A stretch of DNA of 64,000 bases from Alviniconcha marisindica (taxonomy: Eukaryota; Mollusca; Gastropoda; Provannidae). The notes under the pieces were generated by a model. It searched no databases. It was not told the DNA's origin and saw only the letters and a list, made by a program, of their open reading frames with translations. Of the stretch, positions 44,966-57,788 are shown in pieces. Made by a program: the position numbers and the translations under genes. The stretch covers positions 490,001 to 554,000 of the forward strand of contig JABMCL010002167.1 in the NCBI GenBank assembly GCA_018857735.1. Reading direction: 5' to 3'. Numbering within the stretch: the stretch's first letter is position 1; every line of letters starts with the position of its first letter.

Positions 44966-45770
44966 GCAAATTTGCATGTTTTGTATTGTCATAATTAGCA
45001 TGCTGTTTTATATTTTTATAATACTATGTCTTTTTCATTCTTGGTTATTGATTATGTTGTTTGGTGGGGGAGAGTGTTTTTTTGTTTGTGTTTTGTTTTG
45101 TTTGTGTGTGTGTGTTTTGTTGTTGTTTTTACCATAGACAACCTTCTTTTTTGATGAGACACCATTTTCTCAGGCACAACCTTTGCTTTAGTGATTTGTT
45201 TTTTTAGGGGTAGGGTTCATAGTTCAGGAGCTGTGTGAGAGTCGATGTGGTCATCCTGGGCTGTCCATCCTAAAGAGCCTTCTGGTTTCCATGGATGTAA
45301 AGCTATACTGAACCATGCTAACGCATTGGCCTCAGCTTGTCCGTAATATGTCAACCAACATCCAAGGACATTAAGCAACACAACCGAACAAGGGTAGGGT
45401 TCATTGTTTCTTAGTTTTTTGACAAGCCAGCATCAACTCTTTTTTTTAAAGCCTTCTAAAACATGTTTTATCCAACATTTTTAAGATAGCCACTTTTGTT
45501 TTCCATTTCTTTGATGGTACCCTGCCACCATACCTGTCATCATGTCTCTCTGTATGCACTCTCCATTCTAGTTCAGATGGAAAAACGTTTTTGTGTGCAA
45601 GATGGCCCTAATATTACATAAATAGAGCCACCAACATCAATTATATAGACAAGACAAACACAAAATGAAACTGTAATAAAGATATTGATATTTTAGTGTG
45701 TGCGTGCATGCATGCGTACGCCAGTGTGTACATGTCCATGGAAGTGTGTGCGTTTGTCTACATGTGTGTG

Positions 45771-45774
<4 letters not shown>

Positions 45775-45848
<74 letters not shown>

Positions 45849-45880
45849 CAGACAGACAGACAGAGAGACAGAGACAGAGA
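45775..45880. repeat. (GA)n microsatellite with CAGA end
   Basis: About 33 GA units, then (CAGA)n-like sequence. Confidence 0.97.
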
Positions 45881-46204
45881 GAGTGGCGTACATACCAATT
45901 TCAGTCTCAAGAGAGGGTTAGTGGCAGCAGTAATGTGAGGTTTCATTTTAATTACAAACACTGATTAACATCAATATGATTTTAGTGCAAAAGCCATTCT
46001 GAAATGATGTTACGATAAGTTGCTTGCATAAAGAGTGCTGGAGGGGTTGTGTCTGTATGTGTGCATGCGTGTTTTAGCTTTTTGTTGGTAAAGAGTGAAC
46101 CAGTCTAGATGTACCCTGAAAAGTTCAGATTTGAAGCACACATGACAGGACTTCTTGTGTATGAATATTGATAGGACCATAGGAAGTCTGCATATGAAAA
46201 GACT

Positions 46205-46562
46205 GGCATATTTCCTACTTTTTCATCCTGTTTGGCTGGGCATAAACAAACGAAGTTATTCACTTACCTCCTTTTTTTGTCCCGGTTGACTAGCCTTAAG
46301 AAACCAAGTTATTTACTTACCTACTTTTTCATCCTGGTTGACTGGGCATCAAAACCAAGTTATTTACGTACTTACCTTTTCATCCTGTTTGACTGGGTGT
46401 AAACAAACCAAGTTATTTACTTACCTACTTTTTCATCCTGGTTGACTGGGTATCAAAACCAAGTTATTTACTTACCTAACTTTTTCATCCTGTTTGACTG
46501 GGCATCAAAACCAAGTTATTTACTTACCTAACTTTTCATCCTGTTTGACTGGGTGTAAACAA
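46205..46562. repeat. SINE-tail satellite, left part
   Basis: About 45-55-bp units containing TTCATCCTGGTTGACTGGGC, AAACCAAGTTATTTACTTAC. The core GTTGACTGGGC...ACCAAGTTA is the tail seen singly at 40050 and 49890. Confidence 0.88.
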
Positions 46563-47618
46563 ACAACCGCAGATGACACACAGCTCCAGAAATCAGCTCC
46601 TCTCAGTGAAGTGACCAACCTCACCAAAGAACTCAATGCATGCACAGACGACATAAAAACATGGATGACTGAAAATCAGCTCAAACTGAACGACGACAAA
46701 ACAGAAGCTCTTCTCTTTCCCTTTTTGTCTTCCTTGAAACCTTCTACCGTTCCCCTCCCTGACTCGATTACTCTTGGCTCTCACAACATCCCCTTCTCTG
46801 ATTCTGCCAGGAACCTTGGATTCATTCTTGACTCAAAACTGTCCATGAAGAAGCACGTCATAAAAATCTGCCAAACTGCTTATTTCGAGCTTAAACGCAT
46901 TAGTTCAATCCGCAGGTTTCTCACTGAAGACGCAACCAAGACTCTTGTTACTTCCTATATCCTTTCACGGCTTGACTACTGCAACTGTTTCCTCATGGGT
47001 ACACCTAATTCTGTCATCCAACCTCTCCAGAAAATTCAGAACTTTGCTACAACGTCACCACCACTCAACACTTTTCCTGGAAAAACTGCACTGGCTTCCC
47101 ATTTCAGAACGTATTAAGTATAAAGTTGCTTGTATGTGTTTCAGTGCTATAAATGGTTCTGGTCCTGCTTACTTCTCTGAACTGCTGCATGTCTACACTC
47201 CATCTCGTACACTACGCTCTTCTTTTGACACCCGCACGCTGGAAATCCAACAATACAAACGCAAGACTCATGGCTTCCACGCCTTCTCTTGCTTTGGACC
47301 CCACATTTGGAATTCACTCCCACAAGACCTTAGACACTGCTCAACCCTGTTATCTTTTAAAGCCAAACTGAAAACCTTCCTCTCCTCACAGTATTTCCAT
47401 CCTAACTAATATCAGTACCCAGTTTCTGCTACAGTCAGTGTGTGTGTGTAGTGCGTTTTGTTTTTGTTTTTAAATAATACTTTATGTAAACTGTTTTGGT
47501 AGAACTATGCTCTGCATGTGTATAGAATATGATATTTAGGTTAATATGTATCATGTGAGCGCTCAGGCGTTGATGAGCGCATGATAAATGTACATTATTA
47601 TTATTATTATTATTATTT
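46563..47618 (+). mobile_element. 5'-truncated non-LTR retrotransposon (LINE), RT C-terminal part and 3' tail
   Basis: Begins exactly at the ADD of the reverse-transcriptase catalytic motif (ADDTQLQKSA), followed by ENQLKLNDDKTEALLF, LGFILDSKLSMKKH, SRLDYCNCFLMGTP, LHWLPISERIKYK and FGPHIWNSLPQDLR, typical of CR1/L2/Jockey-type elements. A frame change near 47050 replaces part of the domain, so it is dead. The 3' UTR has GTGAGCGCTCAGGCGTTGAT and ends in (ATT)n at about 47593. It sits inside the SINE-tail satellite. Confidence 0.9.
47060..47409 (+). pseudogene. RT C-terminal fragment after the frameshift
   Basis: Open to TAA at 47407-47409. Encodes LHWLPISERIKYKVACMCFS and YTPSRTLRSSFDTRTLEIQ. 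Separate frame from the part at 46563-47060. Confidence 0.85.
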
Positions 47619-48275
47619 ACATACTTACTTTTTCATCGTAATTGAAGGAGAATAAACAAACAAATTATTTACTTACCTAACTTTTTCATCCTGGTTGACT
47701 GGGCATCAAAACCAAGTTATTTACTTACCTACCTTTTCAATCTGTTTGACTGGGTGGAAACAAACAAAGTTATTTACATACCTACTTTTTCATCCTAATT
47801 GAAGGAGAATAAACAAACAAGTTATTTACTTACCTACCATTTCATCCTGTTTGACTGGGTGTAAACAAACAAAGTTATTTATGTACTTACTTTTTCATCC
47901 TAATTGAAGGAGAATAAACAAACAAGTTATTTACTTACCTACCATTTCATCCTGGTTGACTGGGTGTAAACACAGTTATTTACTTACCTACTTTTTCATC
48001 CTGGTTGAAGGAGAATAAACAAACAAGTTATTTATTTACCTACTTTTTCATCCTGGTTGACTGGGCATGAAAAAAAGGTTATTTACTAGCCTAATTTTTC
48101 ATCCTGGTTAACTGGGTGTAAAAAAAAAAAAAAGTTCTTTACTTACCTACTTATTCATCCTGGTTGACTGGGCATATAAAAGTTTACTTTTTCATCTGGT
48201 TGACTGGGCTGAAAAACTATTTACTTACCTACTTTTTATTCCTTTTTGACTGGGCATACAAGAAAAAAGTTATTT
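47619..48275. repeat. SINE-tail satellite, right part
   Basis: Continues the array of 46205-46562, here with a second unit type containing TAATTGAAGGAGAATAAACA. Confidence 0.88.
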
Positions 48276-48639
48276 GTATCGTATAGTTTTGTATAGTCAG
48301 AATGCTCATGTGTGCGGGTGTGTGTATGTGCATGTGTATGTGCTTAGAATAGTCTCTATGGACAAGATTTTGTGCTTTGCAAATACCTTTATTATTATTT
48401 ACCTACCTACTTTTTCAGGCCAGTGTGTGTCTTTGCTGGAAGTCCCCTTTAATTTGGAATTCAGTGCTACGTCAGGTATGATTAATCCCTCTCTGTGCAG
48501 ATGTACTTTCCTTATGGGCAACTGATGGCAGCCATGTGGGCTTGCCCTCTTCATTTTTGTCAGTTGATCTGTTCCCACTGGGTGCCCACAAGTATACCCG
48601 CCTGCTTCCACTAACTGCTAACCTGTCTCACACAGACAC

Positions 48640-48830
48640 ACACACATACATTCTCTCTCTCTCTCTCTGTCTCTCTCACCTGCACAGGTGTATACACACA
48701 CATACACACACACGCATGCGCACGCAGGTGCATGCACCAACGCACATCCACACACACACCTGCACAGATACACACACACACACACACACACCTGCACAGG
48801 TGCACACACTCACACACACACAGAGTCAAG
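48640..48830. repeat. CT and CA compound microsatellite
   Basis: (CT)n then CA-rich sequence with CACCTGCACAGGTG palindromic motifs. Confidence 0.88.
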
Positions 48831-48839
48831 AACAAGGAT

Positions 48840-49769
48840 ATATATATACTTTATTATTTAAAAACTGAAAACACAAGAAAAATGTATTCCACGTGAAACA
48901 GCTACAATGATTACATGTGGAAATAGTGGTACCTGAATGAGCAGGGTTTGTGAAAATGGAAACACTCATTTGATTCAGAAGTACATACACACACTATTTA
49001 TTATGAGTGAGGTTAAATACATGCATAATTAACACCCAGGAAGAAATTTCATTGAAGGGCATATAATTTTAGACAGAGAAAAGAATCATTTACAATCAAC
49101 ACAGCGGATGAAAAAATATTGTGAAACAGTTAAATGTATAACAAATCTTTACATGTAGTATAATTCATTTCACTATAAGAAATACAACACCTGCAGACAT
49201 AGCAATCAGATGCTGCGTGCAATCTGTTTTACTGAGTATTTCATGCACACAGTTGTGTTGTGTCTAGCATCGTAAGGAAGAACAATTTAAGAACGATCTC
49301 AACCAAGCACTTAATATACATTCACTGCAGTTTAAGGGTAACAGTATGTCCACTTGAAAAATCTGAATAACATGGCTCCAGGATGATCATGCATAAAAGA
49401 AAACTTGTTTCAAGTTTAATTCTCTTTAAGTTTGCACACCATAGTTTTGCATAAAGGGTATATATATGATATGACAAGTGGACAAAAAAAATAAAACTTG
49501 TTCATTTTTTTGTTGTTGCCATACACAGATCTGATAATGCCATTAAAGATCTGATAATGTGCCCACATCACACAAATTACTATCTAATGCCAAGTCTTAA
49601 ATGGGTGGACAGCTTGTATGTGGAGTGTCCAGAACAGAATTGCTTTCTTAATGACAGACAGCACCGATTCCAAATGCCACGACGGATCTGTAGGATGACC
49701 AAGTGAGACTGAATGTCAAGTGATGAGTGAACAGTAAACTTTTCACACTTTGTATCCCAGGTGTAAATG
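48840..49769. other. AT-rich non-coding stretch
   Basis: No gene. The minus strand has an AATAAA hexamer at the left edge (about 48850), so this could be the far end of a very long 3' UTR of the zinc-finger gene. Weak inference. Confidence 0.25.
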
Positions 49770-49970
49770 CAAGTAACTTGTTTACCTGTAAAGAGTGGGC
49801 CATCCCAGTAAGTAACTTGTTTGTTGTTGTTTTTACGCCCAGTCAACCAGACATCATTTCAATGCCATAGATTCCCAAACAAAATGATGTTACCATACTG
49901 GTTGACTGGGTGTAAAACATCAAGTTACTAACTGGAATGGCCCACTCTTTACAGGTAAACAAGTTTCTTG
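49770..49970. mobile_element. Second foldback element built on the SINE tail
   Basis: Left arm 49770-49850 and right arm 49898-49970 are near-perfect inverted copies (AACTTGTTTACCTGTAAAGA and AGTGGGCCAT; inner ends CCCAGTCAACCAG). The loop also has an inverted ACATCATTT pair. Confidence 0.85.
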
Positions 49971-50155
49971 CTACAGTCATTGTGTGTGTGAGTGTGTGCG
50001 TGTGTGCATGCGTGTGTTTCTGTATAATACTTTATGTAAATTGTTTTGGTAAGACTGTGCTCTACATGCGTATATAATATATTTAGGTTAATATGTATCA
50101 TGTGAGCACTCAGGGTGTTGATGAGCCCATGTTAAATGTACATTATTATTATTAC
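49970..50155 (+). mobile_element. LINE 3' end fragment
   Basis: Same 3' UTR as 47425-47618: GCTACAGTCA, (GT)n, TATAATACTTTATGTAAA, ATGTATCATGTGAGC and (ATT)n end. Abuts the foldback. Confidence 0.88.
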
Positions 50156-51010
50156 TTACCCAACAAAACTGAAATAATTCTTCAACTCACACCAACCCAA
50201 AATGTTGACTGCCAACCTCAAGTATCATATGCATAAAAGATGAGGTGATGCCACTGGCGAATAAGGAAGCGAGTCTGCCCATACTACTGGTGTGGGCAAA
50301 AGAGAACACAGTGCCAGACCTGCAGAGACTATTTTGGTACACAAGCACTGAGTGGAGTGTCTGCAGACAAGTTATTCATCCAGTTAAGACAAGGCTTAAA
50401 TGAAACAAGTATTTAGTAAGTAATAGTCATACCTATTTAGTATTAAATCCGCTATACAGGTACAAGCAAACTAAAATCTTAACCTTTCTGAACCACTGTC
50501 ACAGCAGTTCCTGTATCTCACCAGCTCCCCAAGAACACACAAGAGTTTTCTCCCTTAGACCATTTTTTTTTTTTTTTACAAATGTTGTCTCCCATGACCA
50601 TTTAAAAAGAGCTGTCTCCCTTAGCCCACAAGTTGCAACTATGGATTATTATTGGGGCGCACCAACTCAGTGTACTGAGTGTTTTGAGTGATAGCTGCTA
50701 TGGCAGATTACTGTCTGCTGACTCAAAGCATCTTTGGACTGAAATGCTAATCCATGGTTCAGTGAAACGAAAAGTTGTAAAAGTTGACATGGTAGAATGA
50801 TTGGATGCTGCAGGTAATCACAGTTTGTGGTAAAAAGGCAAAGAATGCACACTGCTCACAACTAAAGGTGAAAGGTTAAATGATAATGCAATTCACACAA
50901 AGCACAAAGCAGTTACTCTATGTTACAATGACGGTTCAACCTTGCCACTTGAAATACATAAAATACTGCATGCTACCACCCCTCAGCCCCCCCCCCCCTA
51001 CCCCCCCCCC
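50156..51010. other. Non-coding
   Basis: No gene or repeat beyond a T run (50566-50579) and C runs at 50990-51012. Confidence 0.35.
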
Positions 51011-51013
51011 CCA

Positions 51014-53154
<2,141 letters not shown>

Positions 53155-53155
<1 letters not shown>

Positions 53156-54775
53156 AACAGCTTGTGGGCCAATTTGCTCTGTTGCAATGCTTTACAGCTT
53201 GTGGACCAAATTGCCTTGTTGCAATGCTTTACAGCTTGTGGGCCAATTTGCTCTGTTGCAATGCTTTACAGCTAATGGGCCAATTTGCTTTGTTGCTATG
53301 CTTTACAGCTTGTGGACCAAATTGCTCTGTTGCAATGCTTTACAGCTTGTGGGCCAATTTGCTCTGATGCAATGCTTTACAGCTAGTGGGCCAACTTGCT
53401 CTGTTGCAATGCTTTACAGCTTGTGGACCAAATTGCTCTGTTGCAATGCTTTACAGCTTGTGGACCAAATTGCTCTGTTGCAATGTTTTACAGCTTGTGG
53501 ACCAATTTGCTCTGTTGCAATGCTTTACAGCTTGTGGACCAATTTGCTCTGTTGCAATGCTTTACAACTTGTGGGCCAATTTGCTCTGTTGCAATGCTTT
53601 ACAGCTTGTGGGCCAATTTGCTTTGTTGCTATGCTTTACAGCTTGTGGACCAAATTGCTCTGTTGCAATGCTTTACAGCTTGTGGACCAATTTGCTCTGT
53701 TGCAATGCTTTACAACTTGTGGGCCAATTTGCTCTGTTGCAATGCTTTACAGCTAGTGGGCCAACTTGCTCTGTTGCAATGCTTTACAGCGTGTGGACCA
53801 AATTGCTCTGTTGCAATGCTTTACAGCTTGTGGACCAAATTGCTCTGTTGCAATGCTTTACAGCTAATGGGCCAATTTGCTTTGTTGCTATGCTTTACAG
53901 CTTGTGGACCAAATTGCTCTGTTGCAATGCTTTACAGCTTGTGGGCCAATTTGCTCTGGTGCAATGCTTTACAGCTTGTGGACCAATTTGCTCTGTTGCA
54001 ATGCTTTACAGCTAGTGGGCCAACTTGCTCTGTTGCAATGCTTTACAGCTTGTGGACCAACTTGCTCTGTTGCAATGCTTTACAGCTTGTGGACCAAATT
54101 GCTCTGTTGCAATGCTTTACAGCGTGTGGACCAACTTGCTCTGTTGCAATGCTTTACAGCTTGTGGACCAAATTGCTCTGTTGCAATGCTTTACAGCTAG
54201 TTGGCCAGTTGCTCTGTTGCAATGCTTTACAGCTTGTGGACCAAATTTCTCTGTTGCAATGCTTTACAGCTAGTTGGCCAATTTGCTCTGTTGCAATGCT
54301 TTACAGCGTGTGGACCAAATTGCTCTGTTGCAATGCTTTACAGCTAGTGGGCCAACTTGCTCTGTTGCAATGCTTTACAGCTTGTGGACCAAATTGATCT
54401 GTTGCAATGCTTTACAGCTAGTTGGCCAATTTGCTCCGTTGCAATGCTTTACAGCTTGTGGACCAACTTGCTCTGTTGCAATGCTTTACAGCTTGTGGAC
54501 CAAATTGCTCTGTTGCAATGCTTTACAGCTAGTTGGCCAATTTGCTCTGTTGCAATGCTTTACAGCGTGTGGACCAAATTGCTCTGTTGCAATGCTTTAC
54601 AGCCAGTGGACCAAATTGCTCTGTTGCAATGCTTTACACTTACAGCCAGTGGACCAAATTGCTCTGCTGCAATGCTTTACAGCTAGTGGGCCAACTTGCT
54701 CTGTTGCAATGCTTTACAGCTAGTGGGCCAACTTGCTCTGTTGCAATGCTTTACAACTTGTGGGCCAAACATGGC
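53155..54775. repeat. 37-bp satellite, about 43 copies
   Basis: Unit GCTTTACAGCTTGTGGACCA plus AATTGCTCTGTTGCAAT. Subtypes at the two variable sites (TTGTGGACC, TTGTGGGCC, TAGTGGGCC; AAATTG, CAATTTG, CAACTTG) are interspersed. 37 is not a multiple of three, so frames rotate and all three plus-strand frames are open for long spans. Confidence 0.96.
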
Positions 54776-54789
54776 AGCCACCATTCAGG

Positions 54790-55665
54790 CTTTGCACACA
54801 GCAGATGATTTCTGACGTTCTGATTGGCTGAAGCTAGTCAAGTAGCCTAATTTGAATTTTATTCATTTACACATTGCATCGATAATAATTATGTTTCCAA
54901 GCGAATTTCCTTTCAAGGACAATAAAGTATTATCTTTATCTTGTCTTGAAGTATTCTCTTAAGTGACTGGCAGCCCAGAACCTTCCATGGGTGCTGCTTA
55001 AATTAACCCTTTGTTTAGCCTTGAGGAGTCACTGGATGTCCTTGATGAACTGCTTCCCCTTCACCTGTGTAGGACATTACACCACCTCCCACGAACAGTC
55101 AGACCTTTTCCTGCAGTCTCACATCGAACACAGTTTTCAAAATGAACGTTCCTGGCTTGCTTAACCTGTCCTCCAGACAGTTCTTGGCAGGAAGTTGCAC
55201 TTCTGTTCCCTGCACCACTGGTACAACTTCTCTAGCATGAAAAGGGTTACGGAGCAAATTGCGACACCAACATTTACATTCGCTGTACAGAAGTACAACT
55301 ATCCTGATTTAACTGTATGCATGAATGATTCTTAGTGGAGGATGAGGGGATGTGGGGGGGGGGGGGGGGGGGGGGGTAAGAAAGCAAGCCAGACTAAGCC
55401 AATGAAAACCAGTCCAAACATCATGATCACATCTTAGACTTAAGACTCAGAGGTGAAAATGTACAGCCCCTAACACAGTAACAGAGTCTAAATCTCGACG
55501 CTATAAAAAAACTGGTGATGAACCCACGTGGTCAGAGCATTACAGTTCTGCCAAACAAAGACATATATATTCTATATATATATATGTATATATATGATAA
55601 CATATGTGCTGCCATTTTGAGGAAAAAGACAAGTCTGTCATTGCCTTACTTTTCATCCTAGGACT
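54790..55665. other. Non-coding
   Basis: AT-rich, with a G run (55357-55376) and a TA-rich patch at 55565-55600. No gene. Confidence 0.35.
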
Positions 55666-55669
55666 CTCA

Positions 55670-57788
55670 CCCACAGGAATTGGTGGGCTCTTAAAACGTG
55701 CTGGGCATTCTCCTCTAGAATTCTCTACCATAAGCAGTGTTGGGCACTTAACAACTTCACCTCTAGGATTCTCCACCATAAGAAGTGCTGGGCATTCTCC
55801 TCTAGAATTCTCTATCATAAGCAGTGTTGGGCACTTAACAACTTCACCTCTAGGATTCTCCACCATAAGCAGTGCTGGGCATTCTCCTCTAGAATTCTCT
55901 ACCATAAGCAGTGCTGGGCACTTAACAACTTCACCTCTAGGATTCTCCACCATAAGAAGTGCTGGGCATTCTCCTATAGAATTCTCTACCATAAGCAGTG
56001 CTGGGCACTTAACAACTTCAGCTCTAGGATTCTCCACCATAAGCAGTGCTCGGCATTCTCCTCTTGAATTTTCTACCATAAGCAGTGCTGATTACTTAAC
56101 AACTTCACCTCTAGGATTCTCCACCATAAGAAGTGCTGGGCATTCTCCTCTAGAATTTTCTACCACAAGTAGTGCTGGGCACTTAACAACTTCACCTCTA
56201 GGATTCTCCACCATAAGCAGTGCTCGGCATTCTCCTCTAGAATTCTCTATCATAAGCAGTGCTGGGCACTTAACAACTTCACCTCTAGGATTCTCCACCA
56301 TAAGAAGTGCTGGGCATTCTCCTCTAGAATTCTCTACCATAAGCAGTGCTTTGGGGACTTAACAACTTCACCTCTAGGATTCTCCACCATAAGAAGTGCT
56401 GGGCATTCTCCTCTAGAATTCTCTACCATAAGTAGTGCCGGGCACTTAACAACTTCACCTCTAGGATTCTCCAGCATAAGAAGTGCTGGGCATTCTCCTC
56501 TAGAATTCTCTACCATAAGTAGTGCCGGGCACTTAACAACTTCACCTCTAGGATTCTCCACCATAAGCAGTGCTGGGCATTCTCCTCTAGAATTCTCTAC
56601 CATAAGCAGTGCTGGGCACTTAACAACTTCACCTCTAGGATTCTCCACCATAAGCAGTGCTGGGCATTCTCCTCTAGAATTCTCTACCATAAGCAGTGCT
56701 GGGCACTTAACAACTTCACCTCTAGGATTATCTACCATAAGAAGTGCTGGGTGTTCAAGAATGACTTCCAGGATTGTCCACTAACAATCACGAACAATCC
56801 CTCAAGGATTCTCTACAATAGGAAGTGTTGGGCGTTCAAACTTCCCCACCAGGATTCTATGCCACAGGAAGTGCTGGGTGTTCATGAAATTCCCCGCCAA
56901 GACCCTCTGCCACAGGAAGTGCTGGGTGTTCATGAACTTCCCCACCAGGACACTCTGCCATAGGAAGTGCTGGGTGTTCAAGAACTTCCCCACCAAGACA
57001 AGAAGTGCTAGGTGTTCAAGAACTTCCCCACCAGGATCCTCTGCCATTGGAAGTGCTGGGCGTTCAAGAACTTTCCCACCAAGACAGGAAGTGCTAGGTG
57101 TTCAAGAACTTCCCCACCAGGATCCTCCGCCATAGGAACTGCTAGGTGTTCAAGAACTTCCCCACCAGGATCCTCTGCCATTGGAAGTGCTGGGTGTTCA
57201 AGAACTTCCCTACAAGGACCATCTGCCATAGGAAGTGATGGGTGTTCATGAACTTCCCTACCAGGATCCTCTGCCACAGGAAGTGTTGGGTGTTTGAGAA
57301 CTTCCCAACCAGGACCCTCTGCCAAAAACAGTAAGTTTCGGGCAGTTACTCCACTGCTGGGAGTACTAGGTGTCCAAAACCTTCCCCACCAGGATCTTCT
57401 CTCACAGGAAGTGTTGGGTGTTCAAGAGCTTCCCTCTGTGATTTTCAACTGCAGGAGGTGCTGGGCATTCAAGAAGCTCTCCTCTAAAATTCTCCACCAG
57501 CAGAAAGCAATGGGTGTTCAAGGGGTTCCCCTCCAGGATCTGCAGTCATCCGAAGTGCTGGGTGTTCAAGGAAATCCCCTCCCAGTTTTCTCCAGCACGC
57601 AAAGAGCTGAGTGTTCAAGGAAGTCCCCTCCCAAGATTCTCCACCACACAAAGTGCTGGGCATATCAATCAAGAACTTCCGCTGCCAGAATTCTCCGCCG
57701 TAAGAAGTGCTGGGAGTTCAAGAAAGGTCCCCTCCCAAGATTCTCCATCACACAAAGTGCTGGGCATTTGAATAAAGGGCCTCCACTT
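55670..57788. repeat. Satellite seeded from the zinc-finger stop-codon region
   Basis: About 50 units of 39-46 bp. In 55700-56750 they form a two-unit higher-order repeat of about 84 bp (AAGCAGTGCTGGGCATTCTC; CACTTAACAACTTCACCTCT; TAGGATTCTCCACCATAAG). The plus strand at the gene end reads CTAGGATTCTCCGCCGTAAG then AAGTGTTGGG, i.e. the gene's own GGES-stop codons inverted. Units at 56750-57788 are more diverged. Confidence 0.88.
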
